NCBI RefSeq assembly: GCF_026262505.1
Contig: NC_067203.1
Location: forward strand, 2,914,001 to 2,978,000
Source: Trichomonas vaginalis G3
Taxonomy: Eukaryota > Parabasalia > Trichomonadida > Trichomonadidae
Length of the DNA: 64,000 nt
Reading direction: 5' to 3'
Numbering within the stretch: position 1 is the stretch's first letter; every line of letters begins with the position of its first letter. Positions 42,116 through 51,130 of this stretch are shown piece by piece. The translations under genes were made by a program, and so were the position numbers. The notes under the pieces were generated by a model that had not been told where the DNA came from, did not search any database, and worked only from the letters and a program-made list of their open reading frames with translations.

Positions 42116-42366
42116 AGGGTAGAAAACATGTTAGAAAAGGTGTTAGATCTAACATTCTAACATAAACATTATTTTTGGGTCATTTACACTCATTACGATG
42201 AAATCATGACAAAACATATACGTTCATGTTTGACAAATCATTTACGATGAGGTCATGACAAAACATTTACGATGAAATCATGACAAAACATTTATGTTAT
42301 ACAGTAATGTTAGTCATGAATGTTTGTCCTACGTGTTGGCGTTAGTGTTGAAAAATAATGTTTGTC
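42110..42366. repeat. Short minisatellite and box, N right arm outer block
   Basis: GAGGGTAG then AACATGTTAG-type words around AGATCT (CTAACA/CTACCC hybrid box), TAAACATTATTTTTGG, and about five minisatellite units. It is the reduced counterpart of 32591-33530. Confidence 0.8.
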
Positions 42367-43071
42367 CTACATGAAGCCGTACAAGCGTTTGAATTTGTTT
42401 ATGCATAAGATTACTCTCTTGTTTTCTGTATCTATCATACAAACATAAGCAGCACCTGTTTTTGTAAAGTTTATATGAAGTTTTCGATAGTTAAGACCTG
42501 TATAATAATAGAATGCGTCCTCATTCTCAACATAGTAGTAGAACTCAAACGAATGCTTACCATAATCTGTTATTTCAACAGCTTCGTCAGATATTTCATC
42601 AACGAACTCATAAACTATATCGCCATACTTGCTTTTATTTCTATTGTTTTCAGATTTAGAACACCAACGAAGGTTTGAGATTCTGTTGTCCGTTCTATCA
42701 TGATTTATATGGTCTATTTCTTTCAAATTGTTTGGATTTTCAATCCACTGTTCTGCAATAATTCTATGCTTTAAATGTGTTTTGTTGTTTAAACTAAGCT
42801 CAATATAACCATGATTATTTAAGCATTCACTCTTAATATGTTTGTTTTTCTTTCGACGAATAGTAAAAGGATATGTCGTACAAATCTCATAATCTTCATG
42901 ATTTCTCAATGTTTCCCATTGAGTTTGTTTCCCCACTAACGTTCTCATTGACGTCCTCAATATCTTCTTCTCACTGAACTCGTCAATATTTTCACTAGCT
43001 CCTTCTGTAATGTTTTCATCGGCATTGTCATTGACTTCTTCTGTAATGTTAGATGTTGTTGTTTCGCTCAT
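42367..43071 (-). CDS. HNH endonuclease (NUMOD4/HNH_3-like), N right arm
   Basis: This 234-residue open frame contains the NUMOD4-like WETLRNHEDYEICTTYPF, HNH core HRIIAEQWIENP and EIDHINHDRTDNRISNLRWC, and a beta-rich C-terminal domain (YYYVENEDAFYYYTGLNYRK, TGAAYVCMIDTENKRVILC). His-Asn-His type residues are visible in DHINHDRTDN. It sits 68 bp from the divergent helicase gene. Compared with the left-arm copy the acidic N-terminal region differs. Family assignment is firm; a homing or conversion role is inferred. Confidence 0.8.
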   Translation of the reverse strand: MSETTTSNITEEVNDNADENITEGASENIDEFSEKKILRTSMRTLVGKQTQWETLRNHEDYEICTTYPFTIRRKKNKHIKSECLNNHGYIELSLNNKTHLKHRIIAEQWIENPNNLKEIDHINHDRTDNRISNLRWCSKSENNRNKSKYGDIVYEFVDEISDEAVEITDYGKHSFEFYYYVENEDAFYYYTGLNYRKLHINFTKTGAAYVCMIDTENKRVILCINKFKRLYGFM

Positions 43072-43139
43072 GTTCTTTCACTAATGTTAAAAGTTATGTT
43101 GTACGAATTTTGAACAGAATTTAGAGCAGTTATGAAACA

Positions 43140-45934
43140 ATGAAGTACTTTACGCTATTGAAAGGAACTATGAGAGTGAAGTACATGACAGCAATGACAA
43201 AAGGAACTAATATCAAACCTAATGAAATCGCTCACGAGGACATAGAGCTTAACAAGTACTTTGTGGAGTATCTTATAAGTGAAGAGTATGTAAGACCTTA
43301 CTTCATGTTTGACAGCATGAATGAGGATGTTATTTCATGGTTAAAGAATATAAGCAATGTTTTCGGTAAGTACGTCATAGATGACAAAGGTCTTGTTGTA
43401 TTTTATGAGACAGCAATACGAACACAGGAACTAATGGATATTATGCACTCAACAGCAAAGAAAGGATTTAGTACTATTGGCATGAATGAACATTGCAGGA
43501 ATGACATATACAACCTATGCTCACGAAAGCCTTACACAAAAGCAATACAAATGATAGAACATAAGTGTCTAAGGTCAGCAAATGAAATCATTACTGTCAG
43601 TGGTTATGAAAGAACTGTTAGCAAAGATGAGTGGAAACAGCTATTCATATTAAGGAAGGACGTTGCTGAATTAGTTAAACCTGTTGCACAAACATTGTTT
43701 CAGATAAGACCAGCAATGACTAAGAACCCTTTGACCTTAGTCAATGAGACCATAGAGGTTGAAGATAATGACATGAAAGAACTAGGAATGAATGAGAGAA
43801 GTTGTGAAGGATGTTTGAGTCAAAAACATGGTTCTTCAGAGCTGTTAAGAAACTTAGTAAAGAACGACAGAAATATTTTATAGAGAAGTATTGCAAAGGA
43901 TGTGTAAATGAATTGCTTGAAAATAGAACTTAGAGACACTTTCACACTAAAGGACTTGAGAAGAAATAAGTACATGAGTGAGGACGGTATTGACATAGCT
44001 AGTGTTATAAATGACTTAAGAAGATGTGTTGTTGTTATTGACGGAGCACGTATGACATATCTAGTGAAAGATTATGATGGAATACGAGACACAACAACAC
44101 TTGTGTCAGTAGATAGCAAGGAATTCAATAAGCTCATGAAGAGTATTTATGTAGGACGTATTGAGGAGAAGGATGTGAACGCACTGATGATTTATGAAGC
44201 GGGTCAGAACAAGAACTATCTTATGAAGTCAGGCATGAGATTCTTTGACGAAAAGATGACATTTACAGCTATTTCAGAGGATATGAGTATGAGGTACTGA
44301 ATGAAGTAGATGAAAGCGTTATTGAAGGATATTTGAAACATGTTCACGATGTCATATGTAATGAGGATGAAGAGCTTTATGAGTATGTTTTGAACTGGTT
44401 CGCCTACATCGTTCAAAATCCTTGTGGAAAGACTGGAACAGTACTTTTGTTAATAGGAAAGCAAGGAACTGGTAAGAATGTACTTAGTAATGTTCTATGC
44501 GAGCTCATTAGCAAGTACGCCAACAATAATATAACGGCAATAGAGAATGTGGTTGGTAGATTCAATGCTGCTATTGAGAACATGAAGCTCATCGTATGCA
44601 ATGAACTAAGCTCATGCGATACGTCTAAGGTCATGAACCACGACGCACTAAAGTCAATAGTAACAGAGACTCAGTTGGACTTAAATCAGAAGTGTCAGCC
44701 AGTAAGAAAGATAGAGAATGTTTGTAATATCATCATGATATCTAACAACTTCAACCCAGTAAAGATTGACAAAGACGACAGAAGATTTGTTGTCATTGAC
44801 GTAAGCAGCAGATACAAAGGAAATTACGAATATTTCTCAAATCTCATTGAAAGCTTTAATGAAGAGTTTTATTCAAACTTACTGACGTACTTCATGAAGA
44901 AAGATTTAAGTGAATTTGATGTAAGGAAGATACCATTCACAGGGCTAAACAAGAACTCATCGAAATGAACAAAACACCTTACCAAATGTTTACGAGGAGT
45001 TCTATGAAAAGTTTGTATCCGATGGAATTGTACAGAGTGCTACAGAAGATATAAAGAATTTGCGAAGGAGAATGAATTCTTTGCATGTAGTTCAAATGTA
45101 TTTGGGGCAAGATGAGAGAATTTGTGAAGAGAAGTAGAAAGCGAGACGGTTCTGCAAGAAGTTATATTTTACGAAGCAAGTATGTTATTAGAAGGTCGTG
45201 GAAAGAAAGAAACAGTGAATTATGAGGAAGTGCTTGAAAAATTCATGGAGTACATGGGAAGCAATATAACATACAACAAAGACATATACAGTGAGTTTAA
45301 GTACTACTGTGAACAGCATGAGATTGAAGTAATGAGTAAAGGAGACTTTGAAACGCTTATGAAAGACAGTAAGGAGGTCGTTCATGAATGCAATGATGAA
45401 ATAGTTCATGAGAACAGTGAGGAGGTCATACATGAATGCAATGATGAAATAGTTCATGAGAACAGTGAGGAGGTCATACATGAATGCAATGATGAAATAG
45501 TTCATGAGAACAGTGAGGAGGTCATACATGAATGCAATGATGAAATAGTTCATGAGAACAGTGAGGAGGTCATACATGAATGCAATGATGAAATAGTTCA
45601 TGAGAACAGTGAGGAGGTCATACATGAATGCAATAATGAAATAGTTCATGAGAACAGTGTGGAGGTCATACATGAATGCAATGATGAAATAGTTCATGAT
45701 GTCGTTCGTGAAGAAGCCATTGCAACAAAGAATGAGATAAAGGATTTCATAGAACTTAACAAGGAGGAGTTTAAAGAAGGCTATGAAGTGAAAAGATGTG
45801 AAGAAGATTTCTTGGCGTATTTGAAGAAAAAGAGACTAAAGCCAATGGCTCAAAATAAGTTTCAATCGATGTTTGAAAAGAAACGTTTGAGCTATGGTGG
45901 TGTAAGAAGCACATATTACTTTGTTAAGAAGTGA
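43140..45934 (+). pseudogene. SF3 (D5-like) helicase-primase gene, N right arm, broken
   Basis: Mirror copy of 29208-31816 with clear start MKYFTLLKGTMRVKYMT. The same Walker A (GKQGTGKN), NIIMISNN and CEGC features are present. Several breaks are visible, more than in the left arm. The acidic 16-residue repeat region is expanded to about seven HECN units (45375-45700). Confidence 0.8.
45375..45705 (+). repeat. 48-bp coding tandem repeat (16-residue unit)
   Basis: About seven units around CATGAATGCAATGATGAAAT, coding HECNDEIVHENSEEVI. The left arm (29430-29580) has about two to three. Each unit divides into two 24-bp half-repeats (HECNDEIV / HENSEEVI). Confidence 0.9.
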
Positions 45935-46495
45935 GGACATTTATTTTTGTCGTTAGTGTTGGAGTTTTGTATTTGTTGTTAGTGAGAGAATAAATTAAAT
46001 CATGAACTTTGCCATGGTCTCTGTTCCCTAGTAGTTTTCATTAAGTTCTGGAAATAATGAAAGTCATAAACTTTGCCATGGTCTCTGTCCCTAGTAGTTT
46101 TCATTATCTCACAGACGTTAATGAAAGTCATACTTTCTATCAGATGAAGCATGCAGATGAACATAATGAAAGTTAGTGAGTTTGCCACGAGTTATGAATA
46201 AAAATTGGCATATTAGATGAGATAGCTGATGAACAGATGAAGATAAATTAAATCTTGGACTTTGCCACACTCTGTCCCTAGTTCCTCAAATTCTTGACAA
46301 CGTTGCTTAGAAATTTTGGTTCAAAACCTCATCTGATTTTAATCTGTTATGCTACCTGTTAGTTAAGTTCGCGAGATTATAAATGTCATGGAGTTATATA
46401 AAAAGGAGGACAGCTAGGGACACTGGAAGTACTTGTAAGGCTATCTGTTAAGATTGCATGAAACTAAAAAAGTCATGAAATCCATTATCGCTGTG
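45935..46495. other. Non-coding spacer with direct repeats, N right arm
   Basis: Mirror of 28626-29207: repeats of CTTTGCCATGGTCTCTGT (46011, 46073) and the related CTTTGCCACACTCTGTCCC (46260), and CTAGGGACACTGGAAGTAC near 46410. No gene is seen. Confidence 0.75.
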
Positions 46496-46760
46496 CTAGC
46501 TTCACCTTTGATTGAAATGACAAATAAAGTCACTGAAGCAATGAAACAAAAGTTTTTGGTAGAATACATTAAATCAGGAACTATTCCAGAAGGTTTTTAC
46601 ATTCAATACTATGAAGGATGGTAGAGGTTCAGTTTAGAAAGATAAAGCAACCATTAGATAAAGAAGGAATTTTGAGAAAGATTAAACTTCAGAGTGAGAC
46701 AACATTGCTAAACTTAGGAGAAGCTAGAAGAGTTGGAGAAAGGAGAGAGTTATAAAGCAA
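46496..46760 (+). pseudogene. 80-residue protein, N right arm, degraded
   Basis: Inverted copy of 28383-28625 (TEAMKQKFLVEYIKSGTIPE still readable). Several breaks are visible. Its 3' end joins GAGAGTTATAAAGCAATGAA, the same sequence that ends the basic-protein gene in M1 and M2, marking a recombination junction. Confidence 0.65.
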
Positions 46761-46904
46761 TGAATTCAACAGGGAAAAAACAGGTGAAAAAAGAGGTGAG
46801 ATCTCACCATTTCACCTAAATTTATTTTTGTGCTATGTTTTCATACGTGTGAGGGTGGTGATATCATTAATTTTTAAATAAATGTGGGAACAAAAATATA
46901 ACAT
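46761..46904. repeat. Word box, CTCACC type, N right arm
   Basis: GGTGAAAAAAGAGGTGAG-ATC-TCACC ATTTCACC, then TAAATTTATTTTTG and CATACGTGTGAGGGTGGTGA. Mirror of the box at 28310. Confidence 0.75.
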
Positions 46905-47340
46905 TTTCTACTCAGCAGGATGAGACCTTACTGACTATGTATTCGTTTAATGCTTGATGAAAACAATGGTACATATATCGTATGGGTATACACAACGTCT
47001 GTTTCCATCGTCGTCGTATATGTAGAGCTCAAATCCAGTCCAACCTTCTTTTGTACAATATGTAGCTTTTTTAAGTATGCATTTATGTAGATAAGGCAAT
47101 TTTCTTCATCGCTCCAGAAATAATTTTGTTCTTTGTTGAAATAGTTTTCGTTCCTCTGCGACCATAAGGAATGTATGCAATGAACTTTGCGTCATTAAGG
47201 GATTGTAATATATTCAGGGTTTCTTTCATCGTCAATGGGTCTGTCTTTGTTAAAATGCATGTTTCTCAGTTTTACTTGAGTTTTGAATAGTTCACGGAAA
47301 CGTTCTGGGAAAGAGTCATAGTAAATATAGTCGGACATGT
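46905..47340 (-). pseudogene. MSDYIYY family gene, N right arm, degraded
   Basis: Inverted copy of 27795-28229 with the same start region and FELYIYDDDGNRRCVYP readable. Several breaks are seen, whereas the left-arm and M2 copies are open. Confidence 0.7.
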
Positions 47341-47616
47341 CTTTGTAATGAAATAAAAAAGTTGGAAAATAAATAAAATAAGGTTATTTTTTATTTAGTG
47401 AGGATGGTAGTGAAGTCGTTAGTGAAGTCGTTAGTGAAGTCGTTAGTGAAGTCGTTAGTGAAGTCGTTAGTGAAGTCGTTAGTGAAGTCGTTAGTGAAGT
47501 CGTTAGTGAAGTCGTTAGTGAAGTCGTTTATGTGTCAGATGGTTTTGTAAATATTTAAGGTTAAGTTGGGTAAGGTGGAACGCAGTGCCGCCGTACCCAA
47601 CTTAGCCATACTAACT
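47341..47616. repeat. N right end: 12-bp repeats and hairpin
   Basis: About eleven copies of GTTAGTGAAGTC (47408-47530), then AAATATTTAAGG and the hairpin GGTTAAGTTGGGTA / TACCCAACTTAGCC (47559-47607), then terminal ATACTAACT. Flanked by TACGTC. Confidence 0.9.
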
Positions 47617-47622
47617 TACGTC
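47617..47622. repeat. Target-site duplication of N, right copy (TACGTC)
   Basis: Matches 27563-27568 exactly. Confidence 0.95.
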
Positions 47623-47959
47623 GAATGTAACGTTGAAGAAATTCAATGAGTTCGCTATCTGGAACTTTAACGACAGATGCTTGAACTTTACTCATGAATG
47701 TTTTCGCTGTTGAATCCATAGAGTCTGAAGTTGCTGATATAATGATTTGGTCATAGTAAGAGTCGTTTCCTAAACGCTCTGTTATGAGTATATGACGAAT
47801 GAGGTTAAATGTCTTACCTGAACACATCTTTCCACAAAAGAAATACACACCATTTGAACAGAATTCATAATCTTTGCTGAAAGGAAGAATAAGAGAAGAG
47901 TTAAGTTTGTCTGTAGTTTCATTCATGTCTTCATCTACATCATGTATTAAATGCTTCAT
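47617..47959 (-). pseudogene. Packaging ATPase, M2, N-terminal part cut by N
   Basis: N-terminal part of the ATPase: start MKHLIHDVDEDMNETTDKL, then GVYFFCGKMCSGKTFNLIRH, where GKMCSGKT is the Walker A P-loop that binds ATP. The gene is split here by N; the rest is at 27019-27562. Its start lies 16 bp from the divergent jelly-roll gene. Confidence 0.85.
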
Positions 47960-47975
47960 TTTATCTCCATTAAAA

Positions 47976-48590
47976 ATGCAAGTCAGAAATATTCAGAACA
48001 TAGCACCGAGTCTAACTGACAAGAGTATAAAGATATACTATGAACACGTTATGATGAAACCTACCAAAATTCAAGAAAGTCAGTATACTTATGAATATCC
48101 AAGACACTGGGTAGAGTATGTAGGAGGTGAGAAAGCTATTGAAATCAGACAGGTTCGAAGTATTCCAGCAGGAAGAACAATATTATTGAAGAACTTTAAT
48201 GTTTTGAGATATAATGATGAAACAAAGAAGCAAGATAGTTTCCCTGTTGCTGTGTATGTGAACTTAGATACAGGAGATGACATGAAAGTTTTTAACACAA
48301 AGCTTCAAACGGTATTGAAAGAACAACTTATAGCAGAAGGACACCCATTACCTTCAGAAGTTACCATAGCATATAATTTTGAAACAAACTCAATAGATTT
48401 TAAAGTCATCTCTGCAAAGAAGTCAGGATTTACATTTAATGAAGCAGATGTATATTCAAATGAAAACTTCAAAGCTATTGCATGGTTAGATAATGACGAT
48501 TGCTTTAAGAAAATATTTAAATTCAGTGACTCAAAGATGTCAATAGATGACCTTCGTGGAATGTTACCATCGAGAACTTTTATGAGATAA
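47976..48590 (+). pseudogene. Penton-like candidate, M2 copy, truncated
   Basis: Copy of the M1 gene at 7426 (MQVRNIQNIAPSLTDKSIKI, NFNVLRYNDETKKQDSFPVA). The 3' part of the gene is missing compared with M1 and a short remnant of the neighbouring 74-residue gene follows. Otherwise it is very similar to M1. Confidence 0.65.
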
Positions 48591-48622
48591 TATTGAAGAG
48601 AGATGATTTTAATATGGTGTAA

Positions 48623-49150
48623 ATGGTAGCTTGGGCAGCTTTAGGCGCAATGGGAACAAAAGCATTAGCATTTGGAGCAAAAGCACTTGGAGCTTATGAC
48701 GCAGTAAATAAAATGAGTGGAGGAAGGGTTTCAAAGACATTAGATGCAAATAAAGGAAAGATTGGAGGCTGGGTTGCAAAGAAGTTAAGATTAAATAAAA
48801 TAGGGCTCATAAATAAAGCATCCAATTTGGTTGCGACTGAGTCAGAAAATGCTTTAGGAAAGGACGATGAGTTTGCAAAACACGCAAAAGACTTTAATGA
48901 CCAGATGAAAGGTGAAACAATGCATTTAAATAGAGTCGATGGAACTAAAGAAAATGTTTCTTCTCCACCAGCGGTTTATCCATACGGACCTTATGGAATG
49001 TATGGAAACCCTTACGAAAGACCATTTGACCCATTGACTGGTGGAAGTAATTGGTATCATTACGGACGAAGAAGAAAGACAGTCAAGTTGGAGACAGATG
49101 TTAAGAAAGCAACTAAAAAGAAATCAAGGAAGAGAGTTATAAAGCAATGA
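48623..49150 (+). CDS. Basic virion core-like protein, M2 copy
   Basis: 175 residues, almost identical to the M1 protein at 8530: Ala/Gly helix (MGTKALAFGAKALGAYDAV), Tyr/Pro segment and Lys/Arg tail (KKATKKKSRKRVIKQ). An internal DNA-binding virion role is inferred from composition. It is followed by a word box in both elements. Confidence 0.6.
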   Translation: MVAWAALGAMGTKALAFGAKALGAYDAVNKMSGGRVSKTLDANKGKIGGWVAKKLRLNKIGLINKASNLVATESENALGKDDEFAKHAKDFNDQMKGETMHLNRVDGTKENVSSPPAVYPYGPYGMYGNPYERPFDPLTGGSNWYHYGRRRKTVKLETDVKKATKKKSRKRVIKQ

Positions 49151-49308
49151 ATTCAACAGGGTGAAAAAAGAGGTGAAAAAAGAGGTGAGATCTCACCACT
49201 TCACCTAAATTTATTTTTGTGCTATGTTTTCATACGCGTGAGGGTGGTGATATCATTAATTTTTAAGTTTATTTTTTATATAAATGACAGAACAAAAATA
49301 TAACATTT
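49151..49308. repeat. Word box, CTCACC type, M2 right side
   Basis: GGGTGAAAAAAGAGGTGAAAAAAGAGGTGAG-ATC-TCACC ACTTCACC structure, then TAAATTTATTTTTG and CGTGAGGGTGGTGATATCAT. It holds no gene; it matches the boxes near 9068, 28319 and 46785. Confidence 0.75.
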
Positions 49309-49743
49309 CTACTCAACAGGAATGAGACCCTTACTGACTATGTATTCGTTTAATGCTTGATGAAAACAATGGTACATATTATCGTATGGGTATACACAAC
49401 GTCTGTTTCCATCGTCGTCGTATATGTAGAGCTCAAATCCAGTCCAACCTTCTTTTGTACAATATGTAGCTTTATTTAAGTATGCATTTATGTAGATAAG
49501 GCAATTTTCTTCATCGCTCCAGAAATAATTTTTGTTCTTTGTTGAAATAGTTTTCGTTCCTCTGCGACCATAAGGAATGTATGCAATGAACTTTGCGTCA
49601 TAAGGGATTGTAATATATTCAGGGTTTCTTTCATCGTCAATGGGTCTGTCTTTGTTAAAATGCATGTTTCTCAGTTTTACTTGAGTTTTGAATAGTTCAC
49701 GGAAACGTTCTGGGAAAGAGTCATAGTAAATATAGTCGGACAT
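49309..49743 (-). CDS. MSDYIYY family protein, M2 copy
   Basis: 144 residues, nearly identical to the N left-arm protein at 27795 (differences such as NAYLNKATY for NAYVNKATY). The Tyr-rich first half and HCFHQALNEYIVSKGLI end are kept. As in N it is the gene nearest the element end, read toward the interior. Function unknown. Confidence 0.6.
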   Translation of the reverse strand: MSDYIYYDSFPERFRELFKTQVKLRNMHFNKDRPIDDERNPEYITIPYDAKFIAYIPYGRRGTKTISTKNKNYFWSDEENCLIYINAYLNKATYCTKEGWTGFELYIYDDDGNRRCVYPYDNMYHCFHQALNEYIVSKGLIPVE

Positions 49744-50012
49744 GTCTTTGTAATGAAATAAAAAAGTTGGAAAATAAATAAAATAAGGTTATTTTTTATT
49801 TAGTGAGGATGGTAGTGAAGTCGTTAGTGAAGTCGTTAGTGAAGTCGTTAGTGAAGTCGTTAGTGATTGGCGGCTTTGTAAATATTTAAGGTTAAGTTGG
49901 TGTTATGGTTGTGTTGTAAAATATACGTTAACGGTTTTGTAAAGTGTCAGATTGACATATCTTCGGTAAGATGGCGCGCAGTGCCACAGTACTGAAGATA
50001 GTCATACTAACT
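49744..50012. repeat. M2 right end: 12-bp repeats and hairpin
   Basis: About five GTTAGTGAAGTC copies (49812-49866), GGCGGCTTTGTAAATATTTA, then a hairpin GAC(A)TATCTTCGGTA / TACTGAAGATAGTC (49954-50003) with inner TGGC-gcgcagt-GCCA, then ATACTAACT. TGGTTG (50013-50018) is the expected target-duplication copy; its partner is outside the window. Confidence 0.85.
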
Positions 50013-50159
50013 TGGTTGAGTTGCTGACCTTGTTAATTCAGGGCTAACATTAACTTTAACATTTTGAATAATTCGTGATTTATCATCATTTACGTTATAA
50101 CCAACCGTAATCTCTGCTTTTGCGTTAGTGTTCTTTTGACTAGTGAAACGTCTTCTCAT
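50007..50159 (-). pseudogene. Small M3 gene interrupted by M2
   Basis: Starts at ATG 50159 (MRRRFTSQKNTNAKAEITVG, DDKSRIIQNVKVNVSPELTR) and runs straight into the M2 end, so only about 48 native codons remain. The remaining part would be upstream of M2's left end. It is basic at the start and of unknown function. Confidence 0.55.
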
Positions 50160-50190
50160 TTATATTCGAATAAAAAAAATATTTAAACTT

Positions 50191-51090
50191 TTATTTTGCT
50201 GGAAGTTTTGAATCTATTATTCCCTGTATTTGTTCTTGAAGTTGATTTTTAGCTGGTTCATTGTAATTAATAGACCGAATATATTCATTAATTGCATTCT
50301 TATAATCATCTGATTTCTCAAATTTTCTTTTATCTGATTCCTTAACTAAATCATAAGTTAAACCTCGTTGCTGATATAATGGTTTCTTAATTAAATCTTT
50401 GAATGCTTGAGATAAAGCACCTGATGCAATTCTTGCTACTATAATTGGTTGGAATTGATGTTTAAGTTCATCTTTAACATTTGCGAAAACTGGATCGAAT
50501 AAAGCAACTTTAAAGAATTTCTTAGCTGAAATTTCAGGTCTAATATTTGCATATTGACCATCAAACTGGTTAGAATATCGTGGTAATCCATCCGGTCGTT
50601 CTTCAATAGCATTTAATTCTTCATTGAAATAAGAATATGGATTATAACGGTATGAATTAATTGGACCATTTTCACCTTCTCCAATGTATTGTTTAACAGC
50701 TTTTCCATTTTCATCAAATTGCATAGGATAACGTTCATTATATGCTTTACGTTTAGGATAATCAGTTATAGTTAATTTATAACCATTTATGACTTTAATA
50801 TTACCTTGACCATCAGTAACGAAAACTTCATTTATACCATCAGGTTTTCCATTTGGACCCGTAATGTCTGCTTCGTGTGCTTCCCAATTTGGACCTTGAC
50901 GTTTGGTATATGCTTGAGCTTCTGGTAATGTTAAAACGTTTCTCATTTGTTTAACATCTTTTTGAAGACCAGCAACAATATAAACTAATTCTTTCATTCT
51001 ATCAGGAACTTTCATAGTTCTATTATATGCACCCTTTTTGTTTGTTCCTTGTTTTAATGGAACCTGTAGAAGATTTGCTATTTCTGTCAT
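50191..51090 (-). CDS. Hypothetical M3 protein, 299 residues
   Basis: Not recognised. N-terminal ~60 residues are helical ([20 protein letters not shown]). The middle is Gly/Asn/Pro-rich and loop-like ([40 protein letters not shown]). The C-terminal ~110 residues are basic and helical ([20 protein letters not shown]). A virion internal protein is possible. It lies 40 bp downstream of the ATPase on the same strand and looks whole. Confidence 0.55.
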   Translation of the reverse strand: MTEIANLLQVPLKQGTNKKGAYNRTMKVPDRMKELVYIVAGLQKDVKQMRNVLTLPEAQAYTKRQGPNWEAHEADITGPNGKPDGINEVFVTDGQGNIKVINGYKLTITDYPKRKAYNERYPMQFDENGKAVKQYIGEGENGPINSYRYNPYSYFNEELNAIEERPDGLPRYSNQFDGQYANIRPEISAKKFFKVALFDPVFANVKDELKHQFQPIIVARIASGALSQAFKDLIKKPLYQQRGLTYDLVKESDKRKFEKSDDYKNAINEYIRSINYNEPAKNQLQEQIQGIIDSKLPAK

Positions 51091-51130
51091 GTTTAATTAT
51101 AAATAAAAAATAAAAATTAATTATAAAAAG

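Larger units (their letters stand above)
27569..47616. mobile_element. N: 20-kb palindromic Maverick derivative
   Basis: Insertion of 20,048 bp with ends AGTTAGTATGGCTAAG... and its inverted copy, flanked by a 6-bp duplication. The two halves are inverted copies of each other (left arm 27569-37965, right arm 38027-47616) around a 61-bp spacer. Each arm contains, from the outside: end hairpin, 12-bp repeats, the 144-residue MSDYIYY gene, an 80-residue gene, a non-coding spacer, an SF3 helicase gene, an HNH endonuclease gene, minisatellite, a KilA-N fragment and more minisatellite. No integrase, polymerase, capsid or ATPase gene is present, so movement would need another element's integrase. 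The left arm has a few breaks and the right arm more. Arms are nearly identical apart from repeat-number changes, so the palindrome is recent. Confidence 0.9.
9750..50012. mobile_element. M2: Maverick interrupted by M1 and N
   Basis: Coherent Maverick gene set: capsid, penton-like gene, polymerase, KilA-N genes, integrase, fibre, virion genes, ATPase, basic protein and a right end CATACTAACT at 50012 followed by TGGTTG. Subtracting N gives about 20.2 kb, the usual size for the group. Its left end is separated by M1 and lies before the window. About ten or more breaks are spread over its right half, while capsid and polymerase genes look whole. M2 itself sits inside a small gene of M3. Confidence 0.75.

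Noticed and set aside
32591-42366. A possible CRISPR array in the short repeats
   Set aside because: Units are contiguous variants without unique spacers, and no cas gene is nearby; it is a minisatellite.
45188-45697. A 169-residue antisense frame with repeated MNYFIIAFMYDLLTV
   Set aside because: It is the reverse reading of the 48-bp helicase repeat.
27569-47616. Palindrome as a pure assembly artefact
   Set aside because: A mirrored mis-assembly would give identical arms; here repeat numbers, the KilA-N piece and degradation differ between arms and both junctions share one target duplication. It still needs long-read proof.
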